From the NCBI GenBank assembly GCA_017937195.1, contig JAGBEA010000034.1:1-34234 (forward strand): a stretch of 34,234 bases of DNA. Reading direction: 5' to 3'. Under the pieces are notes generated by a model. It ran no database searches and was not told the origin of the DNA. It saw only the letters and a list, made by a program, of their open reading frames with translations. The position numbers were made by a program, and so were the translations under genes. Origin of the DNA: Oscillospiraceae bacterium (lineage in GTDB: Bacteria > Bacillota > Clostridia > Oscillospirales > Oscillospiraceae). Positions 9,172 to 16,330 of this stretch are shown in pieces (the first letter of the stretch is position 1; every line of letters begins with the position of its first letter).

Positions 9172-9417
9172 ATGACTATGGAAGAAATTTTCAAAACAAT
9201 GCAGGACCTGATCGCGGAGCAGTTCGCGCTGGACACCGATGAGATTACCATGGAAAGCTCCTTTACGGATGATCTGGGCGCCGATTCTGTGGATCTGGTG
9301 GAACTGGTCATGGCTATGGAAGAGGAATTCGACGTTGGCGAGATCGACGAGGAAGACCTGACCAGCCTGAAGACCGTTGGCGACTGTGTCCGTTATCTGA
9401 ATAGCAAGCTGAACTGA
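9172..9417 (+). CDS. acpP: Acyl carrier protein
   Basis: A small acidic protein of 81 residues that carries growing fatty acyl chains on a 4'-phosphopantetheine arm. The attachment serine is Ser39 in [12 protein letters not shown], the canonical motif. The start ATG 9172 lies nine bases after GAAAGGAGG; the frame is open upstream to 9109, but that segment is the promoter. A second ATG two codons in (9178) is possible. It sits between plsX and rnc, an order widespread in bacteria. Confidence 0.96.
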   Translation: MTMEEIFKTMQDLIAEQFALDTDEITMESSFTDDLGADSVDLVELVMAMEEEFDVGEIDEEDLTSLKTVGDCVRYLNSKLN

Positions 9418-9430
9418 CAGCTGAAAAAAG

Positions 9431-9465
9431 AGGCCCCGCCCAAGTTTGTGCGGGGTTTCCTTTTT
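9431..9465 (+). terminator. Terminator after acpP, ahead of rnc
   Basis: AGGCCCCGC (9431-9439) pairs with GCGGGGTTT (9450-9458), including two G-U pairs, followed by CCTTTTT. It ends about 22 bases before the rnc start, leaving no room for a separate rnc promoter, so it may be a partial terminator that sets the acpP to rnc ratio. Confidence 0.75.
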
Positions 9466-9487
9466 CCGCTGTGGAGAGGAGAGAGCA

Positions 9488-10168
9488 ATGAAAACCTTAG
9501 AGGAAAAGCTGGGCTACACCTTCCGCGACCGCACGCTGCTGGAAGGCGCACTGTGCCATAGCTCCTATGCCAACGAGCACCGCGCCAGCGGCGCGCGCAG
9601 CAACGAGCGTCTGGAATTTCTGGGTGATGCGGTGCTGGGTCTGGTGACGGCGGATTACCTTTACCGCAAGCACCCCGACCTGCCTGAGGGCGATCTGACC
9701 CGCATCCGCGCGGCACTGGTGTGTGAGGAGAGCCTCCACGAGGTGGCGCAGAGTCTGGGCTTGGGCGACTATCTCAAGCTGGGACGCGGCGAGGAGAGCG
9801 GCGGCGGACGGCAGCGCCCGTCCATTCTGGCCGACGCCACCGAGTCCGTATTTGCTGCCGTGTATCTCGACGGCGGGATGGAGCAGGCCCGCGCCATCAT
9901 CCACCGCGTGCTGCTGGACCGTGAGCGGGAAGAGGTGGTGGAGGAGCGCCGGCGCGACTATAAGACCGCTTTGCAGGAGCTGGTGCAGCGCACCCCCGGA
10001 CAGACCATCACCTATCAGCTGGTGGCGGAGCACGGTCCCGACCACTGCCGCGTGTTCGTGGTGGAGGTGTGCATCAACGGCGCCGCCGCCGGACGCGGTG
10101 AGGGACGCAGTAAAAAGAGTGCCGAGCAGGCAGCTGCCCGCAGCGCACTGGAAGAATTGAGCAAGTAA
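9488..10168 (+). CDS. rnc: Ribonuclease III
   Basis: RNase III cuts double-stranded RNA and is needed for rRNA processing. The protein has 226 residues. The signature NERLEFLGDAVL lies at 39-50, with metal-binding Glu43 and Asp47. The second catalytic pair is Asp116 and Glu119 in ILADATESV. A dsRNA-binding domain starts near DYKTALQELVQ and ends with a KKSAEQAAARSAL motif. ATG 9488 follows GGAGAGGAGAG. It lies immediately downstream of the acpP terminator with no visible promoter of its own. Confidence 0.96.
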   Translation: MKTLEEKLGYTFRDRTLLEGALCHSSYANEHRASGARSNERLEFLGDAVLGLVTADYLYRKHPDLPEGDLTRIRAALVCEESLHEVAQSLGLGDYLKLGRGEESGGGRQRPSILADATESVFAAVYLDGGMEQARAIIHRVLLDREREEVVEERRRDYKTALQELVQRTPGQTITYQLVAEHGPDHCRVFVVEVCINGAAAGRGEGRSKKSAEQAAARSALEELSK

Positions 10169-10171
10169 AAG

Positions 10172-10200
10172 AAACGCCGCGAGTCCTCGCGGCGTTTTTT
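10172..10200 (+). terminator. Terminator after rnc
   Basis: An 11-pair GC-rich stem (arms 10172-10182 and 10187-10197) encloses the loop GTCC and runs straight into TTTTTT. It is a textbook intrinsic terminator separating rnc from uppP. Confidence 0.92.
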
Positions 10201-10237
10201 GCCTTGACAAGAAAGGGTGGTATTTTCGCCCCGACTA

Positions 10238-10246
10238 TGGTATAAT
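10238..10246 (+). promoter_or_regulatory. Extended -10 promoter for uppP
   Basis: TGG followed directly by TATAAT (10241-10246) is an extended -10 element. The TTGACA at 10204-10209 is 31 bases away, too far to serve as its -35 box. The leader to the ATG at 10339 would be about 85 bases and is AT-rich. Confidence 0.6.
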
Positions 10247-10338
10247 AAATCGTTAACAAATGAAAAATACACTACATTTTGCAATATTTTTGCGAAATTC
10301 AACTATTTGTAATCTGATTTGACAAGAGAGGTGCCGAT

Positions 10339-11169
10339 ATGACCTATTTTTCCGCATTCTTACTGGGCTTGGTGCAGGGCGTGGCAGAGTTTCTGCCCAT
10401 CTCCAGCTCCGGACATCTGGCCATCGCCCAAAATCTGTTGGGGATGAAGGAGGCCGGCGCTGTGCCGGAGTTCTTCGATGTGCTGCTGCATCTGGGCACG
10501 CTGGTGGCGGTGTTTGTGGCATACTGGTCGGACATCCGCGAGATGATCGTGGAGTTTTTCCGCGGCGCGGATGACCTGATCCACCGCAAGACTCCCACTC
10601 CCGTCCCGCCTGCACGGCGCCTGATCGTGCTGATCGTGATCGCCACGCTGCCGCTGGTGGCAGTGCTGCCCATCCGCAAGCAGGTGCAGGGCTTGAGCAG
10701 CAATATGATCTTCATCGGCGCGGCGCTGATTGTCACCGGCTTTTTGCTGTTCGGCAGCGATTTGATGCGCAAGGGCAAAAAGACGGAGAAGAATGCCACT
10801 TGGGTGGATGCCCTTGTGGTGGGCGTGGCGCAGGCCATTGCCACCATGCCCGGTATCTCCCGCTCCGGTATGACCATCACCGCCGGCTGCTTTACCGGCT
10901 ATGAGCGCAAGTTTGCCGTGCGCTTCTCGTTCCTGATGTCTATCCCCGCCATTCTGGGCGCCAACATTCTCAGCATCGGCGACGCTATTGCCACGGTCAA
11001 TGTGGCGGAGATCCCCATGTATCTGGTGGGCGTGGTCACTGCTGCCGTGGTGGGCTATCTATGTATCCGCCTTTTGAAGATGATCGCCGACAAGGGCAAG
11101 TTCGGCTTCTTCGCCTACTACTGCTGGGCGGTGGGTCTGCTGACGCTGGTGCTCAACGCGGTGCTGTAA
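10339..11169 (+). CDS. uppP: Undecaprenyl-diphosphatase UppP (BacA type)
   Basis: This membrane enzyme dephosphorylates undecaprenyl pyrophosphate to recycle the lipid carrier used in peptidoglycan synthesis; raised dosage is known to give bacitracin tolerance. The 276-residue protein is mostly hydrophobic with about eight membrane segments. Both family motifs are present: GVAEFLPISSSGH near the N-terminus (Glu17, Ser21-His26) and MPGISRSGMTI in the middle. ATG 10339 follows AGAGAGGTGCC. It is separated by 31 bases from ftsK and shares its terminator, so the two likely form one transcript. Confidence 0.96.
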   Translation: MTYFSAFLLGLVQGVAEFLPISSSGHLAIAQNLLGMKEAGAVPEFFDVLLHLGTLVAVFVAYWSDIREMIVEFFRGADDLIHRKTPTPVPPARRLIVLIVIATLPLVAVLPIRKQVQGLSSNMIFIGAALIVTGFLLFGSDLMRKGKKTEKNATWVDALVVGVAQAIATMPGISRSGMTITAGCFTGYERKFAVRFSFLMSIPAILGANILSIGDAIATVNVAEIPMYLVGVVTAAVVGYLCIRLLKMIADKGKFGFFAYYCWAVGLLTLVLNAVL

Positions 11170-11200
11170 ACTGACTTTTGTATCGAAGAAAGGAATCCGT

Positions 11201-13708
11201 ATGGCCGCTTCACAAAAGAAAAAAACCAATCAAAAATCCGCTCCCGCTACCGGCGGCAGCCGCCGCAAAAAGGCGGAGGTAAAGCCGGAGCCCAAGCGTA
11301 CATATCACCGCATTGCAGGCGCTATCGTGTGTCTGCTGCTGGCGCTGTGCGTGGCGGTCAGCTATTTCGACTCCGGCGCCGTGGTACTGTCGCTGCTGAC
11401 CAAGCTGCTGCGCGGTCTGTTCGGCTACGGCTACTGGGTATGGGCGCCGGCACTGGCTGTTGCCGGCGTGAATCTGCTGCGCCATCTTGACCGTCCCACC
11501 CGTCTGCGCACCGTCTGCACGCTGCTGCTGCCGGTGATCGCAGGTCTGCTGTGCCATGTGGTGCTGTGCCGCCAGAGCTATGCCATCGGTACCGATCTGA
11601 CCACCGCGCTGTGGAATGACGGGCAGGCGCTGCTTGCCGGCGGTGCGGTGTCCGGCCTGCTGGCGGTGGTGCTGGAGGTGGCAGTGGGCAAGGTGATCGC
11701 CGTGATCATCTTTGCGGTGCTGCTGATCGCCTGCTGCTTCGGCGCGTTCCATATCACGCCGGAGAAGATCAAGCAGTCCGTGGAGGAGCGCCGTGCCGCC
11801 CGCGCTGAGGCGGAGGAGAATGCCTTTGTGGACGAGGATGAGGATCTGGTGTCCGCCATCCCCAGAAAGAAGAACGAGCCGGTGCGCAAGACGCCCCGCA
11901 GCGTTATCGATATTCCGCTGGATGACCCCATTGCCGAGGAACTGCCGCTGACCGAGCCCAAGGAGAAGAAGGGCTTCTTCCCCCGTAAGGGCGACGATGT
12001 GCGTACGCCCGATCAGGTGCTGCGGGGTGACGAGCCTGCCGCTGAGGAGCAGCCCGTGGCAGAAAAGAAGCGCCGCCGCAAGGCACAGGAGATCTCCGCC
12101 GAGGAGGTGCAGGCAGCCGCTGATGAGGTCAGCCGTGCCATCGAAGGTGAGCTGGCGGAGCAGGAGGAGGCCTATCAGTATCCTCCCATCACGCTGCTGG
12201 AGCAGAATGCTGGCGGCGGACAGAGCGAGGCCGGTCTCGAGCAGCGGAAGAACGCTCTGCGGCTGGCACAGACCCTGCGCAGCTTTGGCGTGGATGCCAA
12301 GGCCGGCGAGGTGGTCCACGGACCCAGCGTCACCCGCTACGAGTTCACTCTGGATCAGGGCGTCAAGCTCAGCAAGATCACCAATCTGGCAGACGATATC
12401 GCCCTTGCGCTGGGCGCCAGCGGCGTGCGCATCGCGCCTATCCCCAACAAGATTTCCGTGGTGGGCATTGAGGTGCCTAACCGCGCTGTCACCGCTGTGC
12501 GTATCCGCGATGTGATCGAGTCGCGCAGCTTTACCGAGCACGAGTCCTCCGTGGCCTTCGCTGTGGGTAAGGACATCGGCGGCAATCACATCGTGGGCAA
12601 TATCTCCGCGCTGCCCCACGTGCTGATCGCCGGTACCACCGGTTCGGGTAAATCCGTGTGCACCAACTCGCTGATCGTCAGCCTCCTCTATAAGTCTACG
12701 CCGGAAGAGGTTCGCTTCATTATGGTGGACCCCAAGATGGTGGAGCTTGCCCCCTATAACGGCATCCCGCATCTGCTGATCCCTGTGGTCACCGACCCCA
12801 AGAAGGCTGCCGGTGCGCTGCAGTGGGCAGTGTTTGAGATGATGAAGCGCTATAAGCTGTTCTCGGAGAACGGCGTGAAGAAGCTGTCGGAGTACAACGC
12901 GCTGGCCGCGACCAACGAGGAGATCAAAAAGCTGCCTACCGTGGTGGTGGTCATCGATGAGCTGGCCGACTTGATGCTGGTGGCGGCAAAAGAGGTGGAA
13001 GAATCCATCTGCCGCGTGGCACAGATGGGCCGCGCCGCCGGTATGCATCTGGTGATCGCTACCCAGCGTCCCTCCTCCGATGTGATCACGGGATTGATGA
13101 AGGCCAATATCCCCAGCCGCATTGCCTTTGCGGTGGCCTCCTCCTTGGAGTCGCGCATCATTCTGGATACGCAGGGCGCGGAAAAGCTGGTGGGTAAGGG
13201 CGATATGCTGTACTTCCCCTTGGGCGCGGGCAAGCCCCAGCGCGTGCAGGGCTGCTTCATCACCCCCGAGGAGATCGAGCGCGTGGTGTCCTTCGTGAAG
13301 GAGGGCGGCGAGGCCGACTACTCCAGCGAGGTGATGGAAAAGATCGAAGAGGCGATGCGCAAGGATGAGAAGGGCAGCGGCAAGCAGGGTGCATCCGAGA
13401 CTTCCGCATCCGACGACGGCGACGAGCTGCTGCCCGCCGCTGTGGAGGTAGTGCTGGAAACGGGGCAGGCCTCCGTGTCTATGCTGCAGCGCCGCCTGAA
13501 GCTGGGTTATTCCCGCGCCGCCCGTCTGGTGGACCAGATGGAGGAGCGGGGTATCGTGGGTCCCTTTGAGGGCTCCAAACCCCGTCAGCTGCTGATCGAC
13601 CGCGCCAAGTGGCAGGAGATGCAGATGGCCAACCGCGAGCCGGAGCCTACATTCGACCGCTTTGGCAGTATCAATGATGTGTTTGAAAGCCACGACGCAT
13701 TGGAATAA
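11201..13708 (+). CDS. ftsK: DNA translocase FtsK/SpoIIIE
   Basis: This ATP-driven pump moves chromosomal DNA through the division septum. The 835 residues comprise a basic N-terminus, four or so membrane segments (about 38-195), a long charged linker rich in Glu/Lys/Arg (about 195-330), and the RecA-like motor with Walker A GTTGSGKS and Walker B VVVVIDELADLM. The C-terminal winged-helix gamma domain (ASVSMLQRRLKLGYSRAARLVDQME) would read the orienting KOPS/SRS sites on DNA. The length and linker suit SpoIIIE/SftA-like proteins of sporulating Firmicutes, which load the forespore, but vegetative and sporulation roles cannot be separated here. Confidence 0.95.
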   Translation: MAASQKKKTNQKSAPATGGSRRKKAEVKPEPKRTYHRIAGAIVCLLLALCVAVSYFDSGAVVLSLLTKLLRGLFGYGYWVWAPALAVAGVNLLRHLDRPTRLRTVCTLLLPVIAGLLCHVVLCRQSYAIGTDLTTALWNDGQALLAGGAVSGLLAVVLEVAVGKVIAVIIFAVLLIACCFGAFHITPEKIKQSVEERRAARAEAEENAFVDEDEDLVSAIPRKKNEPVRKTPRSVIDIPLDDPIAEELPLTEPKEKKGFFPRKGDDVRTPDQVLRGDEPAAEEQPVAEKKRRRKAQEISAEEVQAAADEVSRAIEGELAEQEEAYQYPPITLLEQNAGGGQSEAGLEQRKNALRLAQTLRSFGVDAKAGEVVHGPSVTRYEFTLDQGVKLSKITNLADDIALALGASGVRIAPIPNKISVVGIEVPNRAVTAVRIRDVIESRSFTEHESSVAFAVGKDIGGNHIVGNISALPHVLIAGTTGSGKSVCTNSLIVSLLYKSTPEEVRFIMVDPKMVELAPYNGIPHLLIPVVTDPKKAAGALQWAVFEMMKRYKLFSENGVKKLSEYNALAATNEEIKKLPTVVVVIDELADLMLVAAKEVEESICRVAQMGRAAGMHLVIATQRPSSDVITGLMKANIPSRIAFAVASSLESRIILDTQGAEKLVGKGDMLYFPLGAGKPQRVQGCFITPEEIERVVSFVKEGGEADYSSEVMEKIEEAMRKDEKGSGKQGASETSASDDGDELLPAAVEVVLETGQASVSMLQRRLKLGYSRAARLVDQMEERGIVGPFEGSKPRQLLIDRAKWQEMQMANREPEPTFDRFGSINDVFESHDALE

Positions 13709-13714
13709 GCTGTT

Positions 13715-13748
13715 AAACGGCACTGCAAGCATATGCAGTGCCGTTTTT
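13715..13748 (+). terminator. Terminator after ftsK
   Basis: A perfect 13-pair stem (13715-13727 with 13734-13746) around a six-base loop runs into TTTTT. It closes the uppP-ftsK transcript. Confidence 0.92.
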
Positions 13749-13750
13749 CT

Positions 13751-13778
13751 TTGCAAATATGGCGGAATATGTTATCAT
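13751..13778 (+). promoter_or_regulatory. Probable promoter for the PfkB-family kinase
   Basis: TTGCAA (13751-13756), a 16-base spacer and TATCAT (13773-13778) lie right after the ftsK terminator and 22 bases before the ATG. The match is moderate. Confidence 0.5.
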
Positions 13779-13799
13779 ACAGAAAAAGGAGGTGGGGGT

Positions 13800-14753
13800 A
13801 TGTACGATGTTGTGGCGCTGGGCGAGCTGCTGGTGGATTTCACCTGCGTGAGCAGCGATGGCGACGGCTATCCCACCCTTGCCGCCCACCCCGGCGGCGC
13901 ACCGGCCAACTATCTGGCGGCGCTGAGCAAGCTGGGCGCCAAGACGGCGCTGATGGGTAAGGTGGGCGACGATACCTTTGGGCATCTGCTGCGCAAAACT
14001 TTGGAAAAGTGCGGCATCTGCACCGACGGGCTGGAGATGGACGGCTCCGTGTTCACCACGCTGGCCTTTGTGACGCTGGATGGGCGCGGCGAGCGGGAGT
14101 TCGCCTTTGCCCGCAAACCGGGCGCCGATACCTGCCTGCGCCAAGAGGAACTGATGCTGCATCTGATCGATGAAGCCAAGGTGTTTCACTTCGGATCTCT
14201 TTCCCTGACGGACGAGCCTGTCCGCACTGCCACACAAAAAGCGGTAAGCTATGCCAAGGAGCAGGGGAAGCTGCTCAGCTTTGATCCCAACCTGCGCCGC
14301 CCGCTGTGGCGCGGCTTGGACGAGGCGCGGCAGCAGATGCTGTGGGGACTTTCGCAGGCGGATGTGGTGAAGATCAGCGACGATGAGGCGGACTTTCTTC
14401 TGGGGCTGGATGCAGAAGAAGGTGCAAAACAGATCGTGGAGCGCTTCGGTGCCAAGCTGGTGTTTGTCACCTGCGGCGCGGAGGGGTGCGTGTATTGTAA
14501 TGCAAATACCTACGGCAAAGCTGCCGCACCGGACAATATCCGCGCAGTGGACACCACCGGCGCCGGCGACATCTTCGGCGGCAGCGCTATGTGGCAGCTG
14601 CTGGAGATAAAAAAAGCGCCGCAGGAGCTGACAGCGCAGGAACTGGAGCAGGTCGCGCGCTTTGCCTGCACTGCGGCAAGCCTTTCCACTACGCGCTATG
14701 GCGGCATCGGTGCTGCACCCTCGTATGAGGAGATCGTGGCGGCGTTGGCGTAA
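13800..14753 (+). CDS. PfkB-family carbohydrate kinase, probable fructokinase
   Basis: The enzyme should phosphorylate a free sugar with ATP in the cytosol. The 317-residue protein has the N-terminal signature (ALGELLVDF, then HPGGAPANYLAALSKLGA with the sugar-binding Gly-Gly) and the C-terminal signature DTTGAGDIF, whose second Asp (Asp257) is the catalytic base. The overall pattern (PGGAPAN, FDPNLRRPLW) is closest to fructokinases of the ScrK type, but ribokinase-like specificity cannot be excluded. ATG 13800 follows AAAGGAGGTGG; the frame runs upstream through the ftsK terminator, so longer starts are rejected. It is a single-gene unit with no transporter or sugar hydrolase beside it. Confidence 0.88.
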   Translation: MYDVVALGELLVDFTCVSSDGDGYPTLAAHPGGAPANYLAALSKLGAKTALMGKVGDDTFGHLLRKTLEKCGICTDGLEMDGSVFTTLAFVTLDGRGEREFAFARKPGADTCLRQEELMLHLIDEAKVFHFGSLSLTDEPVRTATQKAVSYAKEQGKLLSFDPNLRRPLWRGLDEARQQMLWGLSQADVVKISDDEADFLLGLDAEEGAKQIVERFGAKLVFVTCGAEGCVYCNANTYGKAAAPDNIRAVDTTGAGDIFGGSAMWQLLEIKKAPQELTAQELEQVARFACTAASLSTTRYGGIGAAPSYEEIVAALA

Positions 14754-14758
14754 AATGC

Positions 14759-14787
14759 TTGTCAACGCAGGTCGAATAGCGTATAAT
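14759..14787 (+). promoter_or_regulatory. Sigma-A promoter for the TSCPD/HD gene pair
   Basis: TTGTCA (14759-14764), a 17-base spacer and a perfect TATAAT (14782-14787). It starts six bases after the sugar kinase stop, with no terminator between. Confidence 0.75.
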
Positions 14788-14824
14788 AGAGCGGAAATCA
14801 AGTAATTATAGGAGGATACTTCAT

Positions 14825-15073
14825 ATGACTTATACATATCGCCCCAAGGGCGTTTGCTCCCAGCAGATCATCATTGACCTGAACGGCGATGTGATCGAGA
14901 ATCTCCGCGTGCTGGGTGGCTGTGCAGGTAATCTGCAGGGCATCAGTGCGCTGGTGCGCGGTATGAAAGCGCAGGAAGCTATCGAACGTCTGCGCGGGAT
15001 CCGCTGTGGTTTCAAGACCACGTCCTGCCCCGATCAGATCGCCAAGGCACTGGAAGAGGCGCTGGAGGGATGA
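14825..15073 (+). CDS. Stand-alone TSCPD-domain protein
   Basis: This 82-residue protein is almost entirely one TSCPD domain, the small cysteine-rich module that also forms the C-terminal end of class II (B12-dependent) ribonucleotide reductases. The name-giving motif appears as TTSCPDQIA. Four cysteines, Cys11, Cys33, Cys61 and Cys68, are well placed for a metal site. Free-standing copies are widespread in Clostridia and their function is not established. ATG 14825 lies behind a clear GGAGG. Its stop overlaps the start of the HD-domain gene by ATGA, so the two proteins are probably made in step. Confidence 0.85.
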   Translation: MTYTYRPKGVCSQQIIIDLNGDVIENLRVLGGCAGNLQGISALVRGMKAQEAIERLRGIRCGFKTTSCPDQIAKALEEALEG

Positions 15074-15573
15074 CGAATCAGACGGCGCGTCTGCTTGCGG
15101 CGATGGCGGACTATGACCGGCACGCCGAGCGCATCCATCATTTTGTGAAGGTACACGGCTTTGCCTGCGCCATCGCGGCGCTGGAGGGCGTGGACGAAGA
15201 AACGCAGTTCGTTCTGGAAACGGCGGCGCTGGTGCATGACATCGGCATCCGCAACTGCCTTGAAAAGTTCGGCAGCAGCCGCGGACCGCTGCAGGAGCAG
15301 GAGGGACCGGCTGAGGCGGAAACTTTGCTGCGCAGCGTGGGCGGCTACACGGAGGCGCAGATCGACCGCGTCAAATATCTGGTGGGGCATCATCACACCT
15401 ACACCAACATGGATGGCATTGACTATCAGATCTTGGTGGAGGCGGATTTTCTGGTGAATCTCTATGAATCACCCGACCGTTACCGCGCTATTTTAACGGC
15501 GGAGCAGCGGATCTTCCGCACCCAAAGCGGCAAACAGCTGCTGCACGCACTGTTTGGTTTGGAAAGTGAATAA
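15070..15573 (+). CDS. HD-domain phosphohydrolase
   Basis: The 167-residue protein carries the full HD metal-binding set: His23/24 in RIHHF, His56-Asp57 in LVHDIGI, His107-109 in GHHHT and Asp126 in VEADFLVN. HD proteins hydrolyse phosphate esters of nucleotides or small metabolites, or act on RNA ends; the substrate here is not evident. The layout resembles small single-domain HD proteins rather than RelA/SpoT or dGTPases. It is translationally coupled to the TSCPD gene and followed by a palindromic terminator. Confidence 0.85.
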   Translation: MTNQTARLLAAMADYDRHAERIHHFVKVHGFACAIAALEGVDEETQFVLETAALVHDIGIRNCLEKFGSSRGPLQEQEGPAEAETLLRSVGGYTEAQIDRVKYLVGHHHTYTNMDGIDYQILVEADFLVNLYESPDRYRAILTAEQRIFRTQSGKQLLHALFGLESE

Positions 15574-15604
15574 AAAACGCAGATGCAATTGCATCTGCGT
15601 TTTT
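15573..15604. terminator. Bidirectional palindromic terminator
   Basis: A perfect 32-base palindrome centred between 15588 and 15589, beginning AAAAACGCAG and ending CTGCGTTTTT. It sits between the converging HD gene (stop 15573) and rluA-like gene (stop 15606) and should terminate both. Confidence 0.93.
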
Positions 15605-15605
15605 C

Positions 15606-16280
15606 TTATGCGTTCAGCTCCTCGGCATCAAACAGATTCCACGGATACTGGCTGGGCGGCGGCAAGGTGACATCCACTGCCTTTTTGGCAATAGGATGGT
15701 CAAAAGCGAGGTGGTATGACCACAGCGCGGCGGTGCAGTCGGGATCCTTGCTGCCGTAGCGGATATCGCCCAGCAGCGGCAGCTGCCGTGAGGAGAACTG
15801 CACGCGGATCTGATGGGTGCGTCCGGTGTGCAGCGCCACGCGCACGAGGGTGAGCGCGTCGGTGTGACCGATGGCGCGGTAGGACAGCTTTGCCTCCCGC
15901 ACGCCCTTGCGCATCCGCTTGACCACATAGCTCTTGTTGCGGGCGGCGTCGCGGAATAAAAGATCGGTGAGGGTGTCCTCCTCCTTTTCCGGATGTCCGC
16001 GCAGCACCGCCAGATATTCCTTGCAGATGCGATGCTCCGCCACGGCGGCGGTCAGCTTGCCGGTGACCTCGCGGCGGCGGGAGAACACCATCACGCCGCC
16101 GGTGATCTTGTCCAGCCGGTGGACGGTGGCGATATAGCCGTTCTGCCCGAGGGCGCGGTAATGTTCGCTGAGCCAGCGGGGCATACATTTTACGCTGCCG
16201 TCATCCTCGCTGAGCCAGCCGACCGGCTTGCAGCACACCACCAGATGGGCATCTTCATATAAAATGACGGGGGTATCCAT
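15606..16280 (-). CDS. RluA-family RNA pseudouridine synthase
   Basis: The enzyme isomerises uridine to pseudouridine in RNA. The 224-residue protein has the catalytic motif HRLDKITGGVM with nucleophile Asp57, followed by the CKEYLAVLRG and HTGRTHQIRVQFS motifs and a LLGDIRYG segment. No S4 RNA-binding domain precedes the catalytic domain, as in the RluA/TruC-like short members. The start ATG at 16280 is preferred because AAGGAG (16294-16289) lies eight bases before it; GTG 16289 and ATG 16286 overlap that site. It lies downstream of dacF with a terminator between. The target uridine is unknown. Confidence 0.9.
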   Translation of the reverse strand: MDTPVILYEDAHLVVCCKPVGWLSEDDGSVKCMPRWLSEHYRALGQNGYIATVHRLDKITGGVMVFSRRREVTGKLTAAVAEHRICKEYLAVLRGHPEKEEDTLTDLLFRDAARNKSYVVKRMRKGVREAKLSYRAIGHTDALTLVRVALHTGRTHQIRVQFSSRQLPLLGDIRYGSKDPDCTAALWSYHLAFDHPIAKKAVDVTLPPPSQYPWNLFDAEELNA

Positions 16281-16298
16281 TGCCATCACTCCTTATGG

Positions 16299-16324
16299 AA
16301 AAGCAGGCGCGGATGCGCCTGCTT
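16299..16324 (-). terminator. Terminator after dacF
   Basis: AAGCAGGCGC (16301-16310) pairs perfectly with GCGCCTGCTT (16315-16324) around GGAT. The T run is on the minus strand (16302-16299), so it acts on dacF. It lies 19 bases upstream of the pseudouridine synthase start. Confidence 0.8.
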
Positions 16325-16330
16325 TGTCGG

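Noticed and set aside
11210-13756. 848-codon minus-strand frame opposite ftsK
   Set aside because: Same reason: His/Gln/Leu-rich shadow of a clearly real gene, and it runs across the ftsK terminator.
15573-15604. Perfect palindrome as a mobile-element end or protein operator
   Set aside because: It has the A-stem-T layout of a two-way terminator and lies exactly between two converging genes; no matching second copy was seen.
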